This document shows positions 1 to 8,455 of a stretch of 63,575 bases of DNA, one piece after another. The position numbers and the translations under genes are program-made. The notes under the pieces were generated by a model, which was not told the origin of the DNA, searched no databases, and worked only from the letters and a program-made list of their open reading frames with translations. This stretch comes from Clostridiales bacterium. GTDB taxonomy: Bacteria > Bacillota > Clostridia > Oscillospirales > Oscillospiraceae. Where the stretch lies: NCBI GenBank assembly GCA_004556205.1, contig SFIL01000004.1, positions 1 through 63,575 on the forward strand. The letters are read 5' to 3'. Every line of letters starts with the position of its first letter. The stretch's first letter is position 1.

Positions 1-16
1 TCCTCGCAATGACACG
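1..16. repeat. Truncated end of a TCATTGCGA-type palindromic repeat
   Basis: The first bases (TCCTCGCAATGACACG) match the right-hand end of the palindromic repeat at 34-141, which also ends in CTCGCAATGACACG. The rest of this copy lies outside the window, so at least two copies stand in tandem here. Confidence 0.6.
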
Positions 17-33
17 AAAAGGCGATCCTATTT

Positions 34-141
34 TGTCATTGCGAAACCAGTGCGCACACTGGTTGTGGCAATCTTGTGTAGGCACTTTCAGCCGATCGTT
101 CCTGCATGAGATTGCCACGGCGCAGGCGCCTCGCAATGACA
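34..141. repeat. Intergenic palindromic repeat (TCATTGCGA family)
   Basis: The left end reads TGTCATTGCGA and later TGGCAATCT. The right end reads AGATTGCCA and then TCGCAATGACA, so the ends are inverted repeats of each other. Inside are smaller palindromes (ACCAGTG/CACTGGT and GGCGC/GCGCC). It lies downstream of the amidohydrolase stop codon. No reading frame of its own is credible. I recall similar REP-like sequences in Faecalibacterium-type genomes; that is memory, not a search. Confidence 0.75.
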
Positions 142-155
142 CGACAGGAGTTGTG

Positions 156-1514
156 CTACGGACGGCTGAGGTAGCTGTCGCAGATCTTGCGGGCTTGGTC
201 TGCGACGGTGGGTTCGTCGATGCGGGTCAGGTGACCGTTTTCTACGGTGATTTTGCCGTTTACAATGGTATAATCGACTGCGCCGCGCAGGCCGACGGTG
301 CCGAACAGGTTTTTTGGGTCATAGGTCGCACCTACCAGCTCTAAGCGGCGGGAATCGACGAGGAACAGGTCGGCGCATTTTCCAACCTCTACAGAGCCAA
401 TGTCGGTTCTCCCGAGCAGAGAAGCGGAGCCGCGCGTCGCCATTTTGAGCACATCATAGCCCGAAGGGGCTTCTTTCGATGAATTCAGGCGGTGCAGCAG
501 GAAGCAGACGCGAATCTCCTCTAACAGATTTGAACCGTCCTGTGAGGCGGAGCCGTCCACCGCCAAACCGACCTTTACGCCGCGCGCCAGCATATCCGGA
601 ATGCGCGCGATGCCGGACGAGAGCTTCATATTGGAGATCGGGCAGTGCGCGACGCCGGTGCCCGTTTCCGCGAGCAAATCCAATTCCTCATCTGTGAAGT
701 GGATGCCGTGGGCGTACCAGACATCGTCTCCGATCCAGCCGAGGGACGCCATATACGCCAAGGGACGCAGACCGCAGCGGGAGAGCGTATAGTTTTCCTC
801 GTCCTTTGTCTCGCAAAGGTGCGTATGCAGGCGCACACCGTATTGCCGTGCAAAAATTGCCGACTGCCGCAGCAGCTCCGCCGAGACGGAAAACGGCGAG
901 CAGGGCGCAAGGACAATCTGCCGCATTGAGCCGAAAGAAGGGTCGTGGTACGCTTCAATCACATGGGCGCAGTCCTTCAAAATTGCATCGACACTCTGCA
1001 CCACGCTGTCCGGCGGCAGTCCGCCGTCTTTCACGGATAAGTCCATACTGCCGCGCGAGCAGACCATGCGGATACCCAAGGCATCGGCGGCTTCCAGCTG
1101 CGTGCCGATCAGATCACCCGCGCCTGCGGGAAAGACATAGTGATGGTCAAAGCAGGTGGTGCAGCCGTTTTTCATCAGCTCGCCCATACCGGTCAGCGAG
1201 GAATAGCGCACAACCTGCGTGTCGAGATTCTTCCAAATTTCATAGAGCGTCTTGAGCCAGTCAAACAGCTCCATGTTCTGCACCTGCGGGAGATTGCGGG
1301 AGAATTGCTGATACAGATGGTGGTGCGTGTTGATCAGGCCGGGATAGCACAGCAAATGCGTGCCATCAATCTCGCGTGCGGCGCTTTGCGGGAGATTTTT
1401 TCCGATGGCGCGGATGATTCCGTCCTTACAGTAGACATCCACACCGTGCAGGAGCGTGTCGTTGTCGTCACAGGTGACAAGGGCGGAGAGATTGCGGATC
1501 AGCAGATCGGACAT
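156..1514 (-). CDS. Amidohydrolase, 8-oxoguanine deaminase / hydroxyatrazine hydrolase type
   Basis: 452 residues if started at the ATG preceded by AAAGGAGG; a longer frame to 1553 exists but lacks a ribosome site. The protein is a metal-dependent TIM-barrel amidohydrolase: the metal motif HTHHH is near residue 65, THLCE near 235, AHGIHF near 270, HCPISNMKL near 290 and the metal Asp in GLAVDGSASQDG near 320. This set of motifs and the SNMKL signature match the SsnA/AtzB/8-oxoguanine deaminase branch, which hydrolytically deaminates purines or triazines. It lies 31 bases after the broken aldo/keto reductase on the same strand, so the two were probably one operon. The exact substrate cannot be read from sequence; guanine-like or 8-oxoguanine is the best guess. 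Confidence 0.85.
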   Translation of the reverse strand: MSDLLIRNLSALVTCDDNDTLLHGVDVYCKDGIIRAIGKNLPQSAAREIDGTHLLCYPGLINTHHHLYQQFSRNLPQVQNMELFDWLKTLYEIWKNLDTQVVRYSSLTGMGELMKNGCTTCFDHHYVFPAGAGDLIGTQLEAADALGIRMVCSRGSMDLSVKDGGLPPDSVVQSVDAILKDCAHVIEAYHDPSFGSMRQIVLAPCSPFSVSAELLRQSAIFARQYGVRLHTHLCETKDEENYTLSRCGLRPLAYMASLGWIGDDVWYAHGIHFTDEELDLLAETGTGVAHCPISNMKLSSGIARIPDMLARGVKVGLAVDGSASQDGSNLLEEIRVCFLLHRLNSSKEAPSGYDVLKMATRGSASLLGRTDIGSVEVGKCADLFLVDSRRLELVGATYDPKNLFGTVGLRGAVDYTIVNGKITVENGHLTRIDEPTVADQARKICDSYLSRP

Positions 1515-1545
1515 GGGAGAGCCTCCTTTCAAAAAATCGGTTCGG

Positions 1546-2543
1546 TCAGTCAACTTTTACTTCGCCTGCCAGCACGCGTCGGTAATCCTCGTAATTCTTG
1601 CGCAGGAGGGCAGGCGTGTCCAGCTCGTAGGGACACTTTGTTTTGCATACGCCGCAGGAGACGCAGTCTTCGATTTTGCGCATCTCCGCCTGCACCTCCT
1701 CCGAGAGCCAACCGGCGGAGGGCGCGCGGCGGAGCATCAGCGACATTCTTGCGCATTGGTTGATCTGAATGTGGGCAGGGCAGGTGGGCACGCAGTAGCC
1801 GCAGCCGCGGCAGAAATTGCCGGTCAATTCGGCGCGGTCTTTTTCAATCGAGGCGCGCAGCACGTCGTTCAACTCGGCGGGATGCTCGAAAAACGCGAGC
1901 CACTCATCCAACTCGGATTCCCGCTGAATGCCCCAGATGGGCAGCACATTGTCAAATTGCGCGATATATGCAAAGGCTGCGGCAGAATCGGTGATGAGTC
2001 CGCCTGCAAGCGCCTTCATGGCGATCAGCGCCATGCCTGCCGCCTTGCACTTGTCCGCAAGGGCGCGCTCCCGTTCGGAGGAGAGATAGCTGAAGGGGAA
2101 TTGCAGCGTCTCGTACAGTTCGGAATCTATGATCTCCTCGGCGACGCCGATCTTGTGCGCGGTGATGCCGATGTGGCGAATTTTTCCCTGCCGCTTCGCT
2201 TCCAACATACATTCGTACATTCCCGTGCCGTCGCCCGGACGGTAGCATTGCGGAACACAGTGGAGCTGATAGAGGTCGATGCAGTCGGTTTTGAGCAAAC
2301 AAAGGGAGGTGTCCAAGTCCTTCCAAAAGGCTTCCGGCGTGCGCGCCTCGGTCTTGGTGGCGAGGCAGATGCCGTCCCAATGTCCGCCGAAGGCAAGCCC
2401 GAGCTTTTCCTCGCTGTCGGAATAGGCGCGGGCGGTGTCAAAGAAGCGCATCCCGCCGTCGCGCGCCTTATGGAGCAGCCGCGCAGCGCGCCGAAGGCGT
2501 TTTGCGGTACGGTGATATTTCCGCAGAGTGTCACGGTTTTCAT
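1546..2543 (-). pseudogene. Aldo/keto reductase with C-terminal 4Fe-4S domain, disrupted near the 5' end
   Basis: The gene starts at an ATG with AGGAGGA eight bases upstream and reads MKTVTLCGNITVPQNAFGAL, the normal start of this family. The frame then breaks near 2480. The following part, LLHKARDGGMRFFDTARAYS, continues in another frame to the stop at 1546. About a dozen expected residues between the two (the PxxR...A segment) are missing, so this looks like a small deletion plus frameshift. The rest is intact: DTARAYSDSE and the catalytic-region Lys/His strand, then CRGCGYCVPTCP near the middle and CVSCGVCKTKCP near the end as two ferredoxin-like clusters. Family members are NAD(P)-dependent oxidoreductases. 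A sequencing error is possible, but a missing block argues for a real lesion. Confidence 0.75.
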
Positions 2544-2565
2544 GAGTGTATCCTCCTGTATTTTA

Positions 2566-2672
2566 GGAAGCTCTGAATAAATCCGCAAAAGCGGCCGGCG
2601 AGAGATTTTGTCGTAAACCGAAAAATTGCGGCAAAGGATTCGCTGAGCACCGCCGTTTTGTTCAGAGCTTCC
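2566..2672. repeat. MITE-like element, copy 1 (107 bp)
   Basis: Bounded by GGAAGCTCTGAATAAATC on the left and TTTGTTCAGAGCTTCC on the right, which are inverted repeats of each other. On the reverse strand its interior (TTTGCCGCAATTTTTCGG, then AAATCTCTCGCCGGCCGCT) aligns with the copy at 17721-17880. It ends one base before the stop codon of the DHHW gene. Confidence 0.8.
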
Positions 2673-2673
2673 A

Positions 2674-3921
2674 TTATCCCGCAGAGCGGTCGATATTTAC
2701 GGGCGAGCAGTACATGACGATGACAATATCGGGCTGCATCTCGTCACGGTAGGCGTCGAGACTGCCGTTGAAATTTCCGTTTGCAGCGCGGACGTCGATC
2801 ATATCGATCTGCCCGCACAACAGCGAGAGGTAGGGTGCGACAACGGTGGAATACGAGTCGTGGATCAGCAAAACACGCAGCCCATCGGGGTTTTGGTTGT
2901 TGGTGATGCGTGTGAGCGGACGGTTGCCGCAGAGAATCGACTCATAGGTACTCAATCCGTAATAGTCCTTCGTTTCCAGCATGGCATGATCGAACACCGT
3001 ATCGAAAAAGCTGCCTTGCACGTCAATTCCTTTATCGGGATGCTCGACGCGCAGATCGGTTGCAAATTCGGGCAGGAGAATGGTGAAGTCGTCGGGCGCG
3101 ATGTAGCCGCGCGTCACCCTGCGCCCCTGTGTGCCGAGATACCAATCGGAATAGGTCGTTTCGGTGAAGTTTTCTTCGGACAGCAGGGCTGTATCAAGGG
3201 CAAAACCGCGCTCACACAACGCCTCCGCAACCGTTCGCGCCGCCCACAGGCCTGCCGCCATCGTCCAATGGTGGTCGGTGCGGAAATACAGCCCGTAATG
3301 TGATAAACCGTCCTCGTGCAGCGCCTGCCGCAGGTCAAGCGTGTCGATGCCGCCCGCTTGCAGCAGGGCAAGATGGCGGTCTAAATTTTGGTTGATATAG
3401 CTCAATTCACCGGGCGGCATCTGATCGTCATATTGGCAGACCTTCTGCGGTACTTGGATATAGAGCAGCGGAATGTCGGCGCTCTGCGTCATTTCCTGCA
3501 GGCGCAGCACACTGTCTGCGATCTGCCGTTCCGTCTGCTCGTCGGTCTGATTGACAATCGTTGTCAGATAACCGTTGTTCAGCAGAACGATTTCGTCGGT
3601 TTTTGTCTGATATGTTGCTCTGCGGAACGCGCCGCACAGCTCGAGCAGCGTCTGCCGCCCGAAAAGACAGTCGCGACTGCTGTCAAGCCGCGCTTGCAAA
3701 TCGGCGATCTTATCCGAAAAGGTTTGTTTGCGGGCGGGCGCTTCCGCCTTTTGCGGCGCGGGTGTGCCGAAGGGATAGCGTGCACGCCAGTCGATGCTTT
3801 GCGAGGCTTCTCTCGGCGCCTCCGAGGCAAAGAATTTGCCGTAGAGCATAGATCCGCCGCCGACAAAGAGCAGTAGGAGCACGCAGACACACAGAAGGTT
3901 GGTGGGTGAGAATCGTTTCAT
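2674..3921 (-). CDS. DHHW-family (AlgJ/AlgX-like) polysaccharide O-acetylation protein
   Basis: 415 residues from the ATG at 3921; a longer frame exists upstream but overlaps the MBOAT gene. One membrane helix near residues 7-28 anchors the protein with its body outside the cell. The diagnostic DHHW motif appears in RTDHHWTMAAG near residue 215, and an SGNH-type loop appears as LLIHDSYS near residue 360, where family members use Ser/Asp/His for acetyl transfer or esterase chemistry. It begins 10 bases after the MBOAT acyltransferase stop codon, the usual partner in alginate-type O-acetylation. The pair probably acetylates a surface glycan. The polymer is unknown because no glycan synthesis genes are next to it. 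Confidence 0.85.
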   Translation of the reverse strand: MKRFSPTNLLCVCVLLLLFVGGGSMLYGKFFASEAPREASQSIDWRARYPFGTPAPQKAEAPARKQTFSDKIADLQARLDSSRDCLFGRQTLLELCGAFRRATYQTKTDEIVLLNNGYLTTIVNQTDEQTERQIADSVLRLQEMTQSADIPLLYIQVPQKVCQYDDQMPPGELSYINQNLDRHLALLQAGGIDTLDLRQALHEDGLSHYGLYFRTDHHWTMAAGLWAARTVAEALCERGFALDTALLSEENFTETTYSDWYLGTQGRRVTRGYIAPDDFTILLPEFATDLRVEHPDKGIDVQGSFFDTVFDHAMLETKDYYGLSTYESILCGNRPLTRITNNQNPDGLRVLLIHDSYSTVVAPYLSLLCGQIDMIDVRAANGNFNGSLDAYRDEMQPDIVIVMYCSPVNIDRSAG

Positions 3922-3931
3922 GGCGGGTCCC

Positions 3932-5317
3932 TCAGAAATTGAAGTAGATAAAGGGGTCATAGGTGCTGTTCAGAATGAAGCCCACGGTCAGCAGGAAGAC
4001 CAAAAGCTGGAACAGCGCAATCAGGTATTGCACGGCGGGCTTTTCCGCAAGCTTTCGCTTTTTCAGCCACGGTACGAGCGGGAAGCTCAGAATGCCGCCA
4101 AGCAGGAAATAGATAAAACCGTTTGTCAGCGCGATGCTTGTCTCACCGTTCCAAAGCCCGCAGGGTGCGCGGAAAAACAGTGCGCGGAAAAACTCGACCG
4201 CCGTGCCGAGCGATACGGCGCGGAACAGCACCCAGCACAGCCCGACCGCAAGCAGGGTGTAGGCGCGCCCGAGCAGAGAGGGAAGCTTTTGCAGAGGAGT
4301 GTATTTTTCCAGCATCAGCAGGACGAAATAAGCCAGTCCCCAGAGGATAAACGTCCAGTTCGCACCGTGCCAAAGGCCTGTTAAGAGCCAAACGACAAAC
4401 AGATTAAAAAGATGTCTTGCAGGGCGGACACGGTTGCCGCCCAGCGGGATGTAAACATAGTCCCGAAACCAGCTTGACAGCGAAATGTGCCAGCGCCGCC
4501 AAAAATCGGTGACGCTCCGCGCGGCATAGGGATAATTGAAGTTCTCGTTAAAGCGAAAGCCGAACATCCGGCCAAGGCCGATTGCCATGTCGGAGTAGCC
4601 GGAGAAGTCAAAGTAGATTTGCAGGGCGTAGGCGCCCATGCCGAGCCACGCCAGCCCTGTCGTCAGAACGCCGCCGTCAAAGGCGAGATCGGCAGTCTTG
4701 GCGAGGTTGTTTGCCAAAATGACCTTTTTCGCAAGTCCCCACAGAAAGCGGCGCAGACCCTTGGAAAAATCCGTCCAATTCTCCCGACGCGAGACGATCT
4801 GCTCCGCAACGGTTTCATAGCGGACGATCGGTCCTGCGATGAGCTGCGGGAAGCAGGCGATATACAGCCCGACATGGAGCAGATTCTTCTGCGCCAGCGC
4901 AGGCTTGCGCTTGACGTCGATGACATAGGAGAGCGCCTGAAAGGTGTAGAACGAGATACCGATGGGCAGCTCCAGTCCCGCAAGCGGCAAGGTCAGACCG
5001 AGCAGATTGTTGCAGTTCGTGATTGCAAAGTCGAGGTATTTGAACACGAACAACACGGATAAATTGAACACGGCGGCAAGCGCCACGACAACACTGCCGT
5101 TTTTGCCCGCGCGGATGGCAAGCCCGAACAGCCAGTTGACGAGGATAGAGGCAAGCATCAAAAGGACATACAGCGGCTCACCCCACGCATAAAACGCGAT
5201 GCTCGCAACGAATAGAAACGCATTGCGGAAGGTGCGTCCGCGCACAAGGGGATTATAGTAGATCAGCAGGGTGAGAGGCAGAAACAGAAAGAGAAAGGTT
5301 GCAGATGAAAAAACCAT
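3932..5317 (-). CDS. MBOAT family membrane-bound O-acyltransferase (AlgI/DltB-like)
   Basis: 461 residues with about ten membrane helices. Recognisable family blocks are SFYTFQALSYVIDV near residue 120, YFDFSGYSDMAIGLGRMFGF near 240, WRRWHISLSSWFRDYVYIP near 270 and LWHGANWTFILWG near 315, which holds the invariant catalytic histidine. MBOAT proteins move acetyl groups from the cytoplasm across the membrane to a partner that places them on a polysaccharide. The partner here is the DHHW protein just downstream. The start has GAGGAT about nine bases before the ATG. Length and motif order are normal for the family. Confidence 0.92.
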   Translation of the reverse strand: MVFSSATFLFLFLPLTLLIYYNPLVRGRTFRNAFLFVASIAFYAWGEPLYVLLMLASILVNWLFGLAIRAGKNGSVVVALAAVFNLSVLFVFKYLDFAITNCNNLLGLTLPLAGLELPIGISFYTFQALSYVIDVKRKPALAQKNLLHVGLYIACFPQLIAGPIVRYETVAEQIVSRRENWTDFSKGLRRFLWGLAKKVILANNLAKTADLAFDGGVLTTGLAWLGMGAYALQIYFDFSGYSDMAIGLGRMFGFRFNENFNYPYAARSVTDFWRRWHISLSSWFRDYVYIPLGGNRVRPARHLFNLFVVWLLTGLWHGANWTFILWGLAYFVLLMLEKYTPLQKLPSLLGRAYTLLAVGLCWVLFRAVSLGTAVEFFRALFFRAPCGLWNGETSIALTNGFIYFLLGGILSFPLVPWLKKRKLAEKPAVQYLIALFQLLVFLLTVGFILNSTYDPFIYFNF

Positions 5318-5343
5318 AGTTCAATCCTCGGTGGGTAGATTGT

Positions 5344-5370
5344 GCAAGAGCGGATTTGTTCAGAGATACC
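5344..5370. repeat. MITE-like element, truncated copy 2
   Basis: GCAAGAGCGG followed by ATTTGTTCAGAGATACC matches the subterminal and terminal parts of the other copies. Only one end is recognisable. It ends directly against the stop codon (TAA, reverse strand, 5371-5373) of the GTPase gene. Confidence 0.55.
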
Positions 5371-7956
5371 TTAAGTCGGTTTGGGTAGATTTTGCAACGG
5401 GCTGTGCTGTAAGGCAGTGCGGCGCGACTCCTCATGCAGCGCGCAGATGACGGCGGCAATCTTGTCGTTTGTGCGTTCGATCTCGCCCAAAAGCTCGTTG
5501 GCCGAGACGCGCAGCACGCCGCTGCGAAGCGCAGAGAGCTGAATGAGCGCATCGCTCGTCGCCACGCGGACACGGTAGTTTTTGCCGATTTTGCCGACAA
5601 GGGCTTCAATATAGAGATCGGCGCTCTCATTTTCCTTGGTATAGACTATGCGGAGGTTATCGCGCCGTGTCTTTGCGCCGACGCCGCCCTTGACACGGTA
5701 GCTGTCGAACACGACCACCGTATCACACGGACGGTAGCCGCAGTAATTGCTCAAAATGTCAAGCAGACGCTCCCTTGCGCCCGCAAGGTCGTTTTGCGCC
5801 TGTTCGCGCAGACCGTCCCACGCGAAGATCATATTGTAGCCGTCAACGATCAGATATTCCTGCTTGCGCGGCGGCAACGAGATTTCCTCTTGCGCAGTCT
5901 GCACAGGAGGACGGTAAAGCGGGCGCTTATCCGGCCCGAACTCCCGCTCGATGATTTTTTGCAGCTCGCGCTCGTCGAGATCGACATTCTGTGTCCGCAC
6001 GCGAACAGGCGGCGGCGCTTCCTCCTTCGTCTCGCGCAGGACGCTTTCCAGGTGCATATAGGAGAGAACCTCGTTCCATTTGACGTTCATGCCCGCGCCG
6101 TGGGAACAAAACACGGAATCAGGCGTGTTGTCCAAATCCGCTTCGGGGTCATAGCCTGCTTCCTCGAGCACCTTTTGCGCATTATGGCAGGGCGCGTAGC
6201 CCTCAACTTCACAGACAAGCTTGCCCTGCCCGCGCGTATAGGCGACAACCTCGGACATATAGGACTGCATCTCCGATACGGGCGCACTGCCCTCCAAAAC
6301 GGTCATCTCGCCCTCCTGCACAGGAGCGACGAAGGAGCCGCCCATCGCGCGCAGGTCGTTGATCGCACGCCCGAGCTGTGCTGCGGGAACGGTCAGACGG
6401 AAACGGTAAAACGGCTCTAACAGGACGCTTTGCGCCTGCATCAGTCCCTGCCGCACGGCGCGGTAGGTCGCCTGACGGAAATCACCGCCCTCGGTGTGCT
6501 TGAGGTGGGCGCGTCCCGCCGCAAGGGTGAGTTTCATATCGGTGATCGGCGCGCCGAGCAGGACACCGAGGTGTGTCTTTTCCTCTAAATGCGTTAAAAT
6601 GAGGCGCTGCCAGTTGCGGTCGAGGACATCCTCAGAGCAAATGCTGTCAAATTGCAGTCCGCTCCCGCGCGGGAGCGGGGACAGAATCAAATGTACCTCC
6701 GCGTAATGGCGCAGCGGTTCGAAATGCCCGACACCCTCGACGGTATTTGTAATTGTCTCGCGGTAGGAAACGCGTCCGCCGTCGATGGTGACCTCAAGAC
6801 CAAAACGCTCCGAGAGCAGCGCTTTCAGTATTTCAATTTGCACCTGCCCCATGAGCTGGGCGTGAATTTCGCGCAGACGCTCATCCCAAACGATGCGAAG
6901 CTGCGGTTCTTCCTCCTCCAATTCGCGGAGTTTTGGAAGCACCGTGCGCACGTCCGCACCTGCGGGCAGACCGATGCGGTAGGTCATCACGGGCGCAAGC
7001 AGGGCGCTTTTGCCCTCCGCCTGCGCGCCGAGACAGTCGCCTGCAAGCAGGGAGGAAAGCCCTGTGACCGCGCAGACCGTTCCCGCCTCGGCAATCTCCG
7101 CCTGCGTGTAGTCCGCGCCCGAGTAAAGCCGAATCTGTGTGATCTTCTCCTCCAGGCGTGTGCCGCCGCGCGGGGTATAGGCAATGGGCATCCGCACGCG
7201 GAGACTGCCGCCCGTGACCTTCAGAAAAGTCAGGCGGTTTCCCTGCGCGTCGCGGGCGATCTTATACACCCGTGCGGCAAATTCGTCCGGATAATACGGT
7301 TCTTTGGTAAAACGCTCCAATGCGGAGAGCAGCGCGTCCACGCCGTCTAAATGCAGCGCTGCACCAAACAGGCAGGGGAAAAACTTCTCCTCCGACCAGA
7401 GCGTGGCTACCGTCTCGTCAGGCAAAGCGCCGTCAGCAAGATAGGCTTCCAATGCTGCTTCATCGCAGAGAGCAATAGCTTCAGAATCGCTCAATTCCAC
7501 GCAAAATTCGCTCAAATGTGCTTTTGCGTCCGCCAAAAGACGTGCCTTGTCCGCGCCTGCGAGATCCATTTTGTTAAAAAACAGCAGGGTTGGGACATGA
7601 TAGCGGCGCAGGAGTTTCCAAAGTGTCTCCGTATGCGCCTGTACGCCGTCTGTGCCGCTGACGAGTAAGATCGCATAATCCGGCACTGCCATGGCACGCT
7701 CCGCCTCGGGCGCAAAATCGACATGGCCGGGCGTATCGACGAAGGTGACGGAGAGCCGCTCCGTTTGAAAGCGCGCCTGCTTGGAAAAGATCGTAATGCC
7801 CCGCGCACGCTCTAAGCGGTGGTTATCCAAAAACGCGTCGCCGTGATCGATCCTGCCAAGCTGCCTGCGCTGTCCCGAACGGAAGAGCAGCGCCTCAGAG
7901 AGCGTTGTCTTGCCCGCGTCAACGGGCGCAAAAATGCCGAGTACAATGTGCTTCAT
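5371..7956 (-). CDS. TetM/EF-G-like translational GTPase fused to a Rae1/YacP-type NYN endoribonuclease domain
   Basis: 861 residues. The N-terminal GTPase domain shows the P-loop APVDAGKTT (residues 10-18), RARGITIF (switch I, near 52), DTPGHVDF (near 74) and NKMD (near 128), followed by EF-G/TetM-like domains up to about 640. Residues about 702-835 form a separate NYN (PIN-like) domain: LIVDGYNMIFAW, VVFDSYRVKGG, YTKENESADLYIE and VATSDALIQ. These blocks closely follow Bacillus Rae1 (YacP), which cuts mRNA in the ribosomal A site. The acidic residues expected for metal binding are present. Its ATG overlaps the stop of the upstream kinase gene (ATGA), suggesting coupled translation. Tetracycline protection is possible from homology but unproven. 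The fusion suggests a ribosome-directed nuclease. Confidence 0.9.
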   Translation of the reverse strand: MKHIVLGIFAPVDAGKTTLSEALLFRSGQRRQLGRIDHGDAFLDNHRLERARGITIFSKQARFQTERLSVTFVDTPGHVDFAPEAERAMAVPDYAILLVSGTDGVQAHTETLWKLLRRYHVPTLLFFNKMDLAGADKARLLADAKAHLSEFCVELSDSEAIALCDEAALEAYLADGALPDETVATLWSEEKFFPCLFGAALHLDGVDALLSALERFTKEPYYPDEFAARVYKIARDAQGNRLTFLKVTGGSLRVRMPIAYTPRGGTRLEEKITQIRLYSGADYTQAEIAEAGTVCAVTGLSSLLAGDCLGAQAEGKSALLAPVMTYRIGLPAGADVRTVLPKLRELEEEEPQLRIVWDERLREIHAQLMGQVQIEILKALLSERFGLEVTIDGGRVSYRETITNTVEGVGHFEPLRHYAEVHLILSPLPRGSGLQFDSICSEDVLDRNWQRLILTHLEEKTHLGVLLGAPITDMKLTLAAGRAHLKHTEGGDFRQATYRAVRQGLMQAQSVLLEPFYRFRLTVPAAQLGRAINDLRAMGGSFVAPVQEGEMTVLEGSAPVSEMQSYMSEVVAYTRGQGKLVCEVEGYAPCHNAQKVLEEAGYDPEADLDNTPDSVFCSHGAGMNVKWNEVLSYMHLESVLRETKEEAPPPVRVRTQNVDLDERELQKIIEREFGPDKRPLYRPPVQTAQEEISLPPRKQEYLIVDGYNMIFAWDGLREQAQNDLAGARERLLDILSNYCGYRPCDTVVVFDSYRVKGGVGAKTRRDNLRIVYTKENESADLYIEALVGKIGKNYRVRVATSDALIQLSALRSGVLRVSANELLGEIERTNDKIAAVICALHEESRRTALQHSPLQNLPKPT

Positions 7957-8384
7957 CGACAGATCAAGCGAAGGATTGCGTCCAAATCTTCCTGCCCGTT
8001 CTCCACATGCAGATCATGCGGCTCGTGATCAAAGCTGCCGTGCTTTCGTTCGAGCATCGCGGCAACGGGCAGCGGGAGCGTCCCGCCCATACGTTTGGCG
8101 AAGCGCTCCTGTATTACGGGCAGCGGCGCGGTCACAAGAATGCGCACGCAACGCTTCGGAAGAAGGGACAGATTTTCCTTTTCCGTCGTGACAAAAATGA
8201 TGTTACCGTCGCCGTCGGCGGCATTTTCCAAAAGTGCGCGGAATTTGCTCCGCGCCTCGGCTTCACTCTTGGCAAGGCGGAGATAGTCCTTGCCGTGGTA
8301 GAGTGTCGCTTTGCAGTAGGGAAGGAGCCGCTGTGCGAGGGTGGTTTTTCCCGTGCAGCTTTCTCCGAAAATACAAATCAGCAT
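7953..8384 (-). CDS. Small P-loop NTPase / nucleoside-monophosphate-kinase-like protein
   Basis: 143 residues. The Walker A motif is at the very start (FGESCTGKTTLA, residues 6-17), followed by a short kinase-like fold with a hydrophobic strand IIFVTT near residue 65 and a lid-like RFAKRMGG segment near 117. The start has a clean AGGAGG site. It overlaps the downstream GTPase gene by four bases, so the two are one transcript. It resembles adenylate/guanylate kinase-like ATP-binding proteins of unknown substrate. Specific function cannot be assigned. Confidence 0.75.
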   Translation of the reverse strand: MLICIFGESCTGKTTLAQRLLPYCKATLYHGKDYLRLAKSEAEARSKFRALLENAADGDGNIIFVTTEKENLSLLPKRCVRILVTAPLPVIQERFAKRMGGTLPLPVAAMLERKHGSFDHEPHDLHVENGQEDLDAILRLICR

Positions 8385-8400
8385 AATTGCCTCCTATGGC

Positions 8401-8429
8401 TTGCAAGTATGAAAATTTTACGATATAAT
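8401..8429 (+). promoter_or_regulatory. Predicted promoter of the ornithine cyclodeaminase gene
   Basis: TTGCAA, a 17-base spacer and TATAAT, followed 26 bases later by the start codon with AAAGGAG before it. Confidence 0.7.
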
Positions 8430-8455
8430 GCGAATATACGAAAGGAGAGAAGAAA

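Noticed and set aside
5371..7956. Calling the GTPase a tetracycline resistance gene
   Set aside because: Homology to TetM-type proteins is clear, but the C-terminal nuclease fusion and the housekeeping context argue against a dedicated acquired resistance gene. Resistance cannot be concluded from sequence.
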